Below are positions 48,140-56,792 of a DNA stretch of 64,000 nt, piece after piece. How positions within the stretch are numbered: the stretch's first letter is position 1; the number at the start of each line of letters is the position of its first letter. Position numbers and translations under genes: made by a program. A model generated the notes under the pieces. It was not told where the DNA came from, did no database searches, and saw only the letters and a program-made list of their open reading frames with translations. The DNA is from Candidatus Ozemobacteraceae bacterium (GTDB taxonomy: Bacteria; Muiribacteriota; Ozemobacteria; Ozemobacterales; Ozemobacteraceae), in the NCBI GenBank assembly GCA_035373905.1, contig DAOSOK010000007.1, positions 62,001-126,000 of the forward strand. The letters run 5' to 3'.

Positions 48140-50524
48140 TTACCGGGCCGGCGTCTCGGGCTGGATGAAAACGCCGGGCTCGCGCGGTTCGTTCTGCTCT
48201 TCCTCGTCGTCGCCGACGGCCTCGGCGTTGGCCAAATCGTCGTCGCCATCTTCCTCGTCATCCGCGACATACCCAGGAGCGACGCCGACCATCGGCGGCT
48301 GGACGTTCCCCGTTCGGGCGGGCACGTCGGGCTTCCGGTAGTCGGCCTGGAAAAAGTCCGGATCGGGAGCGAAGTTCTGAGAGACCGTATCGGCGGTGAG
48401 GCCCGACGCGAACTCCACGCCTTCCTCGTTATCGATCGCGAACGTGCCGCCGCCGGAGTGGATGTGGCACTCGTTTTTCGGCACGGCCTCGATGGGATAC
48501 ACCTGGCCGTTGACGACTTCCTTCGGACAACCGGGCGAAGCCGGCTTTCCGCTCGTCATACAGATTTTCAGGCGAACGCCGCCGTCGGGGACGGGGAAAT
48601 CGCTTTTCGGATAATCCTTGAGAACCTTTACCATGAAATCGTGCCAGACCGGGGCCGCCACCGTGCCGCCGGCCTTCTTGGCGCCGAGCGTCTTGGGCAT
48701 GTCGTATCCGAACTGGACGATCGTCACGAGTTCAGGCGTGAACCCGTTGAACCAGGCGTCGACGTAATCGTTCGTGGTGCCGGTCTTCCCGGCAACGGCA
48801 TGGCCGGGAACCATGGCGCGCTTTCCCGTTCCCTTCTCGACGGCCGAGCGGAGCATATCGACGAGCATGGCGGCATGAACGGCCTTCATTACCTCGCGGG
48901 CATGCGGCAGGGACTCTTCCAGGATGTTGCCGTCGCGGTCCTCGACCTTTGTGATGGCGACCGGCGTCGTGTAGATTCCCTGGTTTGCAAAGACGGCGTA
49001 TGCGGAGGCCATTTCCAGGGGGGTGAATTGGCCCGATCCGAGGGCGAGCGAGAGGTTCGGTTCCATCGGCGAGCTGACGCCGAGTTTCCGGGCGAACCGG
49101 ATGACTTTCGCCGCCGTCAGCTTGTCGAGCACGCGCACCGCAGGCACGTTGAAACTGTTCGTGACGGCCTTGATCAGGGTGACCGGACCGTGGAACTTGA
49201 GATCGTAGTTTTTCGGTGCCCAGACCTTGTGCGTCCAGGGGTTGGTATAACTGATCGGCTCGTCCACGATGATGTCGCCGGGAAGGGCCCCGTTTTCGAG
49301 AGCGCAACCGTAGACGAAGGGCTTGAACGACGAACCGGGCTGGCGCAGGGCCTGAGAGACGCGATTGAACTGCGAGCGTTCGAAACTGCGGCCGCCGTAC
49401 ATGGCCTTGATGTGGCCGGTCCTGACGTCGATGCAGACCAGAGACCCGTTCATACCCGGGTCTTTCTCGATCGGCCGGGATTTCATGATTTCGGCGTTAT
49501 CCATGGCTTCTTCGGCATATCGCTGATAATCGATATCGACGGTGGTATAGACCTTCAGACCACCGTTATAGACCAAATTCGCGCCGTATTTTTCCAGGAG
49601 TTTGTCGCGCACGTAGGTGACGAAATACGGCGCGAGCATCGTCTCGGTCTTTTCTTTGGCGAGAACGAGCTGAAGTTTCTTCGCCTCTTCGTATTCGCCC
49701 GGGGAAATGAAGCCGAGCTCGACCATCTTCGCGAGGACGAGCTCGCGGCGCTGACGGTTGTTCTCGGGATATTTGAACGGGGAAAACGCGACCGGGCTTT
49801 TCGGAATGCCGGCGAGCGCGGCGCATTCGAGCAGGTTCAGGTCCTTCGGATCCTTGTTGAAATAAATCCGGGAGGCGGCATCGAGGCCGTAGGCCCCGTG
49901 TCCGAAGTAGATCTCGTTGAGATACAGCGTCAGGATCTCTTCCTTGGAGTATTTACGCTCGAGCTGGAACGCCATCATCGCCTCGATGAGTTTGCGTTTC
50001 AGCGTCTTCTCGCTTGTGAGGAACGCGTTCTTCACCAACTGCTGGGTGAGCGTGGAAGCGCCCTGCACGACTTTTCCCGCCTGCACGTTTTTCGCCATTG
50101 CGCGCATGATGCCGACGACGTCGATGCCGTAATGCTGATAGAAGCGTTCGTCTTCGATCGCGATGACGGCATGGCGCATCTTGTCGGGAATCTCGTTCGC
50201 CGCGAGTATGCGCGTGCGGTTCTCTTCGGCATGGAGCGACGCCAGGGGGCGGCCCTTGCAGTCGAACAACTGGGTGGTCAGGTTCGGCCGGTAGGAGCGG
50301 TCAGAGACGATGGGGATCTGTTCGGAAAATCCCTTGACGATTCCGATGATGGCGCCCGTCACGACGATGATCGCGATGACGGTCAGGGCGAATCCGAGTT
50401 TGAAGAGAAACCAGAGCCACCCGATGATCCACTGGGTTACGGACAGGGACTCTTCTTCGTCGTCGTTCTCGACGTCGTCGATGTTTTGCGTTTCGAGAGG
50501 CTCTTGCTCATGCGGTCTGATCAT
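48140..50524 (-). CDS. Class A penicillin-binding protein (PBP1A type)
   Basis: 794 aa from ATG 50524 with GGGAG upstream. A cytoplasmic acidic head and one membrane helix (about 45-67), then a GT51 glycosyltransferase with IEDERFYQHYGID and GASTLTQQLVKN, then a transpeptidase with PGSSFKPF (SxxK), TNSFNVPAV (SxN) and AGKTGTTND (KTG). All catalytic motifs intact. Builds and cross-links peptidoglycan. The last ~90 residues are Asp/Glu/Pro-rich. TATAGT lies about 35 bases upstream. Confidence 0.96.
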   Translation of the reverse strand: MIRPHEQEPLETQNIDDVENDDEEESLSVTQWIIGWLWFLFKLGFALTVIAIIVVTGAIIGIVKGFSEQIPIVSDRSYRPNLTTQLFDCKGRPLASLHAEENRTRILAANEIPDKMRHAVIAIEDERFYQHYGIDVVGIMRAMAKNVQAGKVVQGASTLTQQLVKNAFLTSEKTLKRKLIEAMMAFQLERKYSKEEILTLYLNEIYFGHGAYGLDAASRIYFNKDPKDLNLLECAALAGIPKSPVAFSPFKYPENNRQRRELVLAKMVELGFISPGEYEEAKKLQLVLAKEKTETMLAPYFVTYVRDKLLEKYGANLVYNGGLKVYTTVDIDYQRYAEEAMDNAEIMKSRPIEKDPGMNGSLVCIDVRTGHIKAMYGGRSFERSQFNRVSQALRQPGSSFKPFVYGCALENGALPGDIIVDEPISYTNPWTHKVWAPKNYDLKFHGPVTLIKAVTNSFNVPAVRVLDKLTAAKVIRFARKLGVSSPMEPNLSLALGSGQFTPLEMASAYAVFANQGIYTTPVAITKVEDRDGNILEESLPHAREVMKAVHAAMLVDMLRSAVEKGTGKRAMVPGHAVAGKTGTTNDYVDAWFNGFTPELVTIVQFGYDMPKTLGAKKAGGTVAAPVWHDFMVKVLKDYPKSDFPVPDGGVRLKICMTSGKPASPGCPKEVVNGQVYPIEAVPKNECHIHSGGGTFAIDNEEGVEFASGLTADTVSQNFAPDPDFFQADYRKPDVPARTGNVQPPMVGVAPGYVADDEEDGDDDLANAEAVGDDEEEQNEPREPGVFIQPETPAR

Positions 50525-50558
50525 AAAATGCTCCCACAATACGTGAAAACGGCAGAGT

Positions 50559-50564
50559 ACTATA
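50559..50564 (-). promoter_or_regulatory. -10 box (TATAGT) for the PBP1A-type gene
   Basis: Minus strand TATAGT 35 bases before ATG 50524; no good -35. The 317-base divergent space to folC also holds REP copy D and the folC -10 box; nothing else is seen. Confidence 0.4.
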
Positions 50565-50644
50565 CTCACATCGGCAGATTCAAGGCCTGCGGTAAGAACA
50601 AACCTTTTCTTCCCTCTGAATGTGTCGTTCGAACATACATTCCA

Positions 50645-50702
50645 CGAACTCCCTGAGCTTGTCGATGGACGAGAGCCTCTCGGGTTTCGACAGGCTCGAG
50701 AT
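50645..50702. repeat. REP/BIME-like element, degenerate copy D
   Basis: CTCCCTGAGCTTGTCGATGG and GGGTTTCGACAGGCTCGAG keep the core of both palindromes with several changes. The only copy in a divergent rather than convergent space. Confidence 0.6.
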
Positions 50703-50789
50703 TGCGAAACGGGGCCTCGGCATGATGGAATTCACCGACTCTCGGAGAAGCCCCCGGGTTCCGAGCTTTTCCCGGTGCCTCGTTTCTGC

Positions 50790-50795
50790 TATAGT
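50790..50795 (+). promoter_or_regulatory. -10 box (TATAGT) for folC
   Basis: TATAGT 46 bases before ATG 50842; TTTTCC at 17-base spacing is a weak -35. Confidence 0.4.
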
Positions 50796-50841
50796 GGCGG
50801 CGCCTCGGACGAGGCATATTTTGTTGTCGGAAAGAACGCAC

Positions 50842-52125
50842 ATGGACTTCACGAGCGCGATCGAGTGGCTTAGCAGCCGCGATCTCATCACGGGCCCCTT
50901 CGGGCTTCACCGCATGGAGTTCCTGGCCGAGCGACTCGGCAACCCCCAGCATGACGTGCCCTGCGTCGTCATCGGCGGCACGAACGGGAAAGGATCGGTC
51001 ACGGTCCTTCTCGAGTCGATGGTTGCTTCGGGAAACGTCTACCAGACAGGCGCAACCGTTTCGCCCCATCTCGTCTCGCTAACCGAACGCATTCGCATCC
51101 AGACGGGCCACCTACCCGAGGCGGAATGGGCCCGCGGCGTCGAAGCCCTTCTGGATATCGTGAAACTGATGGAACGCGAGCCCTCGATCGGAGCCCCGAG
51201 CTTTTTCGAGATCATCACGGCCCTGGCCCTGTGGTCGTTCCGCGAAACGGACCGCGATCTCGCGTTCGTCGAAGTCGGCCTCGGGGGCAGGCTCGACGCC
51301 ACGAACATCATTCACCCCGAGGTATCCGTCATCACCAACATCGGAACGGATCATCAGGAGCTTCTCGGCAGCGATCGTCCCTCGATCGCCCGAGAAAAGC
51401 TCGGCATCGTTCGCCCCAAGGTGCCCCTGATCACCGGTGAATCCGACCCGGAAATCCTCCGGCTGTTCGGCGATGTCTGCCGCGAAAAGAAGATTCCGTT
51501 GCATCCGGTCGGAAACTCCCGGGGCTTCAGACTCCTCGAAAGCACACCGACGGGGCACCGGCTGATCCTCGACGGCCGCGATGCGGAAACCTTCCTGCCG
51601 CTCCCCGGCGAGCACCAGCTGAAGAATCTCGCGATCGCCCTCGAAGTGATCGCCTGTCTCCGGAAGCACGGGTTCGACCTTCCGCCCGATGATATAGCAG
51701 GAGGTGTAGAATCTGTTTGCTGGCCGGGGCGACTGCAGTGGATCGACGGCGCGCCCCCCGTCCTGCTCGACGGTGCGCACAACGAGGAAGGACTCTCCTC
51801 GCTCACGGCATATCTCGACGCGTTTCCCCCGAAGCGGCCGCTCCACGTCGTTTTCGGCGCCCTGCAGAAGAAACCGGTTTCGCGCATGGCGGCCGAATTG
51901 GCGAAACGCGCCGACTCGCTGGCGTTCGTCGCGCCGTCGACCCCGCGAGCCCTTTCCCCGGAAGATTTCCGGGCGCTGGTTCTTCCGTCGGACCCCCGCT
52001 GGGTACTGCACGAAACGCTCGATGCCGCCCTCAACGCCGGCGCCGCGTCCGGCACGATCCTCGTGACGGGGTCGCTGTATCTCGTCGCCGACTATCTCAG
52101 GACCCACCCGCATGACCACGTTTGA
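50842..52125 (+). CDS. folC: Folylpolyglutamate synthase/dihydrofolate synthase
   Basis: 427 aa from ATG 50842, the family's usual length. ATP-binding IGGTNGKGSVTVLLES (about 44-59), FVEVGLGGRLDATNII, ITNIGTDHQELLG, and the C-terminal VLLDGAHNEEGL. Adds glutamate to dihydropteroate/folates. The open frame extends upstream through REP copy D but has no homologous sequence there. Overlaps the next gene by 14 bases. Confidence 0.94.
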   Translation: MDFTSAIEWLSSRDLITGPFGLHRMEFLAERLGNPQHDVPCVVIGGTNGKGSVTVLLESMVASGNVYQTGATVSPHLVSLTERIRIQTGHLPEAEWARGVEALLDIVKLMEREPSIGAPSFFEIITALALWSFRETDRDLAFVEVGLGGRLDATNIIHPEVSVITNIGTDHQELLGSDRPSIAREKLGIVRPKVPLITGESDPEILRLFGDVCREKKIPLHPVGNSRGFRLLESTPTGHRLILDGRDAETFLPLPGEHQLKNLAIALEVIACLRKHGFDLPPDDIAGGVESVCWPGRLQWIDGAPPVLLDGAHNEEGLSSLTAYLDAFPPKRPLHVVFGALQKKPVSRMAAELAKRADSLAFVAPSTPRALSPEDFRALVLPSDPRWVLHETLDAALNAGAASGTILVTGSLYLVADYLRTHPHDHV

Positions 52126-53272
52126 CTACGGGCTCGAAGCGTTTCTCTCGGCGACCGACGTCGGCGGGCGTCTCGGCCTCGTCACCAACGCGACGGCTCT
52201 CGACCGGCGCGGCGTCCACCTCGTCGACCGGCTCGCCGATCACCCCCGCCTCAAGCTGACAGCCATCTTCACCCCCGAGCACGGTTTCGGGGCGGATGCG
52301 CCGGACGGCGAAGCCGTGGCGAGCTCGACGCACCAGAGGTATCGCGTTCCCATCCACAGCCTCTACGGTCCCCGAAAAACGCCGTCGGCGGAGGAATTGA
52401 ACGGCATTGACCTGCTGGCTTACGATATCCAGGACGTCGGTGTGCGCTTCTACACGTATATCTCGACCTTGAGAAACACGATGGAAGCCGCGGCGGAGCG
52501 CGAAATCCCCTTTCACGTCCTCGACCGTCCCGACCTGCTGGGCGGCATCGACGTCGAGGGGCCGATGCTTCAGGCCGGCTTCGAATCCTTCGTCGGACAC
52601 CTTCCGATCCCGCTCCGATACGGACTCACGCCGGGCGAGCTGGCCCGCTGGTGGAATTCCCGTCTCGAACGTGCGGCGGCCCTCACCGTCTGGCAGTGCC
52701 AAGGCTATCGGCGCGGAACCGCCTTCGAGCAGCTTGGCGTTCCCTGGGTGAAACTCTCGCCGAGCATGCGTTCGACCGCCACCGCCAGGTTCTACCCGGG
52801 CACGTGCCTGTATGAAGGCACGAACCTCTCCGAAGGCCGGGGCTCCGAGGCGCCGTTCCAGATTCTCGGCGCGCCGTGGGCCGACCCCGATGCCTGGATC
52901 GAAGCTCTCGCGCCGCTCCTGCCGGCTGACGTACGCGTCTCGCCGGTCACGTTCAGGCCGACCTTTTCGAAGTTCGAGGGCGAGGCATGCCGGGGCATCC
53001 GCTTGGACACCGGCTCGCCGCTCCTGCACGATGCGTTCGGAATCGGTATCATGACCCTGTCGGCCTTCATGCGATCGCATCCCGGACGTATCGAGTTCAC
53101 GACACGACCCAGCCTCCCGCACCCGTTTTTCGACCACCTCGCCGGCAATTCCTGGGTCAGGGAAGCGCTGCTGGCCGGGGCTCCCCCGTCCGAGATCGTC
53201 GCCCGTGCGAACGCCGAACATCAGGCGTTCGCGGCCGAGAGGCAGTCGTTCTGGTTGTATTCCGGCTCATGA
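52112..53272 (+). CDS. DUF1343 protein (NamZ-type exo-N-acetylmuramidase family)
   Basis: 386 aa. Family blocks are obvious: TPEHGFGADAPDGEAV, YGPRKTPSAEELNGIDLLAY, DIQDVGVRFYTYISTLRN, FHVLDRPDLLGGIDVEGP, FYPGTCLYEGTNLSEGRGSE. A characterised family member (NamZ of Bacillus subtilis) removes MurNAc from muropeptide ends. No signal peptide is seen, so it would act in the cytoplasm in wall recycling, or be exported by another route. Start overlaps folC, giving coupled translation. Confidence 0.9.
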   Translation: MTTFDYGLEAFLSATDVGGRLGLVTNATALDRRGVHLVDRLADHPRLKLTAIFTPEHGFGADAPDGEAVASSTHQRYRVPIHSLYGPRKTPSAEELNGIDLLAYDIQDVGVRFYTYISTLRNTMEAAAEREIPFHVLDRPDLLGGIDVEGPMLQAGFESFVGHLPIPLRYGLTPGELARWWNSRLERAAALTVWQCQGYRRGTAFEQLGVPWVKLSPSMRSTATARFYPGTCLYEGTNLSEGRGSEAPFQILGAPWADPDAWIEALAPLLPADVRVSPVTFRPTFSKFEGEACRGIRLDTGSPLLHDAFGIGIMTLSAFMRSHPGRIEFTTRPSLPHPFFDHLAGNSWVREALLAGAPPSEIVARANAEHQAFAAERQSFWLYSGS

Positions 53273-53360
53273 TGCGTAGCGGCGACAGACGATGCGTCCC
53301 GTACGCTGGGCGACGAGTATTACGTGCAATATCTAGTGTTTCCGCTTCGACATGACACCC

Positions 53361-53425
53361 CCGTTCGCCCCGAGCCTGTGGACGGGTGAGAGCATTCGCG
53401 CTTCGACAGGTTCAGCACAAGCGCG
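53361..53425. repeat. REP/BIME-like element, copy E
   Basis: GTTCGCCCCGAGCCTGTGGA and GCGCTTCGACAGGTTCAGCA: both palindrome cores with substitutions. Between convergent genes, immediately before a terminator. Confidence 0.7.
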
Positions 53426-53432
53426 ACGTGAA

Positions 53433-53470
53433 ACAATACTCCCCGGTCCGCGCGGATCGGGGAGTATTGT
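53433..53470. terminator. Intrinsic terminator between convergent genes
   Basis: ACAATACTCCCCG (53433-53445) pairs with CGGGGAGTATTGT (53458-53470); an inner CCGCGCGG extends the structure. T-rich on both sides but without a long T run. Confidence 0.7.
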
Positions 53471-53486
53471 ATTATACAATATTATA

Positions 53487-54380
53487 TCAACCCTGAGGAA
53501 CCTCGAAGGCGATCCTGTTCAGGACGAGGCCGTTGCCGTCGCGTTCGAGCACGAGAAGGGCCCCGCCGGCGTCCCAGGCGAGATCGCGCGGGCAGACGGG
53601 GGCGGAAACCGGCAGTTTCCAGAGCATCCTTCCGTTCTGGCCGATGAGGGCAACTTCGCGGGATGCCCCGACGTAGTAGGAGACGAGCAGTTCGCCCTCG
53701 GGCCCGGTCGGTCCGAACGAGATCCCGGTCGGGTCGAACTCGGCGGAGAATTTGAAGATCTTCTTCATCTGATTGCCGAACCCGTCGATGAGCGTCGCTT
53801 CCCAGGCACGAAGGCCGGGCCGGGTCATGCTCCACAGAAAGCCGTCCCGCAGCGGCATGGAGAGATAGTTGCCTGGTATGACGACGGAGTCGGTCGCCCG
53901 GGGAGCGAGATAGAAAGAGCTCTTGCCGCCCGACAGAAACCCCTCGCCGTTCGCGATGTCGATTCTGACGGCGGCGAAGGGGCCGGCGGGCCAGTCGGCC
54001 GGCTTCGCTCCGATCAGCGTTCCGTCGGATAGCAGCGCAACGACCTTGTCGCCGCTCAGGGCGAAATCGAGCACGGTTTTTCCGGCGGTTTCGAGAGGCG
54101 TTGCGGGCGTTGTTTTTCCGGTGAGGAGGTCGGTCCTGGATTCGCGGCCGTCCCTGTACACCAGGATGGCCGTTTTCGCACAGGTCCTGATGCCTACGAG
54201 AGCCCCTGAATCGACGCCGGGAAGCGTCGCCACGGTCTCCTTTCTGATTTTCAGGGCGGCCCAGGGATCGACGGTCTGCGCCTTCGCCGGAGATTTCGGC
54301 GCCTCGGGAGCCGCCGCAACCGGGAAGGTCGCACAGGCGAGCGCGATTGCGAGGAACACTGCTTCGGCGGTTCGTTTCAC
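53487..54380 (-). CDS. Exported beta-propeller-like protein
   Basis: 297 aa. Signal peptide (about 1-23, FLAIALACATFPVAAA), then beta-rich repeats such as GKTVLDFALSGDKVVALLSD and FDPTGISFGPTGPEGELLVS, resembling a degenerate NHL/WD propeller. Overlaps the upstream NHL-like gene by 4 bases. The pair are probably related proteins acting together in the periplasm. No catalytic motif. Confidence 0.75.
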   Translation of the reverse strand: MKRTAEAVFLAIALACATFPVAAAPEAPKSPAKAQTVDPWAALKIRKETVATLPGVDSGALVGIRTCAKTAILVYRDGRESRTDLLTGKTTPATPLETAGKTVLDFALSGDKVVALLSDGTLIGAKPADWPAGPFAAVRIDIANGEGFLSGGKSSFYLAPRATDSVVIPGNYLSMPLRDGFLWSMTRPGLRAWEATLIDGFGNQMKKIFKFSAEFDPTGISFGPTGPEGELLVSYYVGASREVALIGQNGRMLWKLPVSAPVCPRDLAWDAGGALLVLERDGNGLVLNRIAFEVPQG

Positions 54381-55366
54381 TTGTCACCCTCCGCGGTCAG
54401 AGACACGATCCTGAAGGCGCCCTTCGGAGCCTTGTCAAGGTCGGCGGCGGCACACCAGAGAACGCCGTCTTCCCCGCGCGCGAGATACCGGTTCATGCCC
54501 TGGGGCGGCCTGACGGAAAACTTTTTCAGCAGGGCGCCTTCGGGACCGAACGAATACACCGTAATCGCGCCTCGGAACCCGCCGGCCGGAATGAACGAAA
54601 CCGCGATCCCGCCGTCCCGCTCATGCCACCAGAGGCGGGGGTTCTGAAGAGCCGGCAGACCGAGATGGACGGCCTTTTCGAGCCGGCCGTCGGCTGAGTA
54701 ACGCTGCCAGACGTAGCCTGCGCCCTCGACATACACGATGGTGGAGAGCCGGTCCTGCGCATCGACGGCGAAACCCGACCGTTCCCATGGCAGCTCGCGA
54801 AGAAGTTTCCCTGCGGGATCGAAAATCGAGATGACGGCCCTGCCGAAATCACCGACGTACAGCCTTCCGGTCGGGCCGACCTCGAGCTGGTGGATCTGCG
54901 TGAACAGGCCTGGTTCCTGACCTCTGCCGCCGACCCGCGCGATTTCCCTGCCGGCCGGAACCGACAATTTCCTGACGAACAGGTCAGCGCCGTCAGCCAC
55001 CCAGGCGGCTTCGACCTTGCCGGCCTGGTTCTTGACGAGGGCGATATCCTCGAGAAGCGTGTCGGTTCCGACGCCGGGCACCTTCATCGCACCCTTGAGG
55101 GCGCCGCCGGCGCCGAGCCAGAGGAGACGGCCGCCGATCGAGTCGGCCAGCCAGAGATCGCCATCGTCGAGCCGGAACGCCATGGGTCCAAAGGGAGACG
55201 CCTCCTCGATTTTCGGGTTCACCTTGTCGTTGTAATACCCGACCTGGGACGGGCCCGTGCCGTAGGTGAGTTGCCAACCGGGAGGAGCCCCCCAGGCCGT
55301 CACAGCAAGAACTCCGGCGAGAAGAAGCCCGAGTCCCGAGTGGTTCGATGTTCTGTTCCCGTGCAT
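54377..55366 (-). CDS. Exported NHL-like beta-propeller protein
   Basis: 329 aa. Signal peptide about 8-26 (GLGLLLAGVLAVTAWGA). Blades include DGDLWLADSIGGRLLWLGAG, EVGPTGRLYVGDFGRAVISI and FAVDAQDRLSTIVYVEGAGY. Starts 35 bases downstream of the SH3b hydrolase gene; the three form one run. Confidence 0.8.
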   Translation of the reverse strand: MHGNRTSNHSGLGLLLAGVLAVTAWGAPPGWQLTYGTGPSQVGYYNDKVNPKIEEASPFGPMAFRLDDGDLWLADSIGGRLLWLGAGGALKGAMKVPGVGTDTLLEDIALVKNQAGKVEAAWVADGADLFVRKLSVPAGREIARVGGRGQEPGLFTQIHQLEVGPTGRLYVGDFGRAVISIFDPAGKLLRELPWERSGFAVDAQDRLSTIVYVEGAGYVWQRYSADGRLEKAVHLGLPALQNPRLWWHERDGGIAVSFIPAGGFRGAITVYSFGPEGALLKKFSVRPPQGMNRYLARGEDGVLWCAAADLDKAPKGAFRIVSLTAEGDK

Positions 55367-55401
55367 GTTGTCCTCGATGTTTTCGGAATGTACAGACCGG
55401 C

Positions 55402-56652
55402 TCAGCTTTTCCGCATGACCCGGGTGACCGGCCCGATCGACGAAGGTTCGGAGAGGCGCGGCGTGCGGAGACGGGACGAGTTGTTCATCGCCATGTAGCT
55501 GTTGCCTTCCTTCACGATGATGCCGATGTGCGTGTCGGGGTCTTTCACGCCGTCGCCGGTGTAATCGTACGTTTTCCAGAGAATGACGTCGCCTTCCTTG
55601 TAGGGAGGCGCCGAAACGTCCTTCCAGCCCTCCGCGTGAAGCATGTCGACCGTCGATCGGCAGTTGAGGGAGACGCTGTCGATCGCGCCGGCGTTCTTGA
55701 GGGCCGTGGTGACGACCTTGGCGCAGGCGAGATTGCCATAATCGACGTCGGCGGTCCTGAACCTGGTGCTGCCGATCAGCTTCCTGGCTTCAGACACGAT
55801 TCTCTGCTGCAGAGAGCCGGAAGATGCCGTCGTCGGAGGAGCGGAGGTCGAAGGAGAGCCGGGCCCCCCGGTAACCTCGTTGCGATTCTTCGTGACATAA
55901 TTGGAATGCACATACCGCGTTTTCCCGTTGTATTCGATCTGGTACCAGTCGTCGACCTTGCCCGTGACGCGCACGGCGATGCCGTATGGCAGGGTGGTAT
56001 CGATCGCTCCCCACGGGGCGGTTCGCACGTTCAAACCTATATCTGCCGTTACATATCCGATAAAGTCGTTCTTCTCGACGTTCGAGGCCGGGGCGGCCGG
56101 CTGGTCGGTGTCGATATACTGGCGGGAAACGAAGGCCTCGTTGTCGCCGTATTTGATCTTGTACCAATCCTTGGTCGCGCCGAGGATCTCGACGGATTGC
56201 TGGTCTTTCAGGGTGCCGATGATGTCGCCGCCCGGGACGCGCCGCACGTTGAGCCCGAGGCGGGCGTTCACCCATCCGCTTTTCGGAAGGGTCTTTTTCG
56301 GCTCGCCGTCGCGGAGCACGTAGGTGGAGTGCACGAACGCGGTCTTTCCGTTGTATTCGATCTTGTACCAGTCGCCGAGCTGGCCGACGATGGTGACCTT
56401 GTCGCCGGGGCCGAGCGATCCGAGGACCTCGCCCCAGGGGCCGGAACGCACGTTCAGCGAAGTCGAGACATCGATCGTTCCCTTGACGCGCTGGCCTTCC
56501 TTGATGACGGGAAGTGCCGGTGCCGTCGCGGCCTGCGCCTCGTCGTCTATCTTGACCTGCTTGCCGGAGAAGGGGTTCTCGCCTGCCACGACGGGCATCG
56601 TGACGGCTGTCATGAGCATCAGAAGTGACAATATGAGGTATCTGGCTTTCAT
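55402..56652 (-). CDS. Exported SH3b (x3)/NlpC-P60-like cell-wall hydrolase
   Basis: 416 aa. Signal peptide (about 1-23). Three bacterial SH3 domains at about 58-115, 123-180 and 198-255, each with a LNVR(S/R)xP...DWY(K/Q)I(E/K)Y core, then a Pro/Ser/Thr linker and a C-terminal NlpC/P60-like domain with candidate catalytic Cys in GNLACAKVVTTAL and His in DPDTHIGIIV. Likely cuts peptidoglycan peptides. SD GGGGAG before ATG and TAGAAT further up. Confidence 0.87.
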   Translation of the reverse strand: MKARYLILSLLMLMTAVTMPVVAGENPFSGKQVKIDDEAQAATAPALPVIKEGQRVKGTIDVSTSLNVRSGPWGEVLGSLGPGDKVTIVGQLGDWYKIEYNGKTAFVHSTYVLRDGEPKKTLPKSGWVNARLGLNVRRVPGGDIIGTLKDQQSVEILGATKDWYKIKYGDNEAFVSRQYIDTDQPAAPASNVEKNDFIGYVTADIGLNVRTAPWGAIDTTLPYGIAVRVTGKVDDWYQIEYNGKTRYVHSNYVTKNRNEVTGGPGSPSTSAPPTTASSGSLQQRIVSEARKLIGSTRFRTADVDYGNLACAKVVTTALKNAGAIDSVSLNCRSTVDMLHAEGWKDVSAPPYKEGDVILWKTYDYTGDGVKDPDTHIGIIVKEGNSYMAMNNSSRLRTPRLSEPSSIGPVTRVMRKS

Positions 56653-56681
56653 ACGCGATTCTCCCCTGACGAGTTATGTCT

Positions 56682-56687
56682 ATTCTA
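56682..56687 (-). promoter_or_regulatory. -10 box (TAGAAT) for the SH3b hydrolase run
   Basis: GGTAGAAT on the minus strand 30 bases before ATG 56652; AAACTT at 17-base spacing is a poor -35. Confidence 0.4.
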
Positions 56688-56727
56688 CCCCAACTCCCGC
56701 AAAAAAGTTTCACCCTTCGAAATAAAG

Positions 56728-56757
56728 TTGCGGCTCACGGGGCCCTTCTCTTATACT
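56728..56757 (+). promoter_or_regulatory. Putative promoter of the cNMP-CpaE gene
   Basis: TTGCGG (56728-56733), 18-base spacer, TATACT (56752-56757), then 35 bases to ATG 56793. Confidence 0.5.
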
Positions 56758-56792
56758 TCCGCATGTGAAATTCACGAGAGGATGTACGCACG

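Noticed and set aside
48458..50656. 732-aa open frame antisense to the penicillin-binding protein
   Set aside because: Mirrors the PBP coding frame; no domain, no ribosome-binding site, implausible composition.
50620..50841. 74-residue N-terminal extension of folC
   Set aside because: Passes through a REP copy and the folC -10 box; FolC homology begins at ATG 50842.
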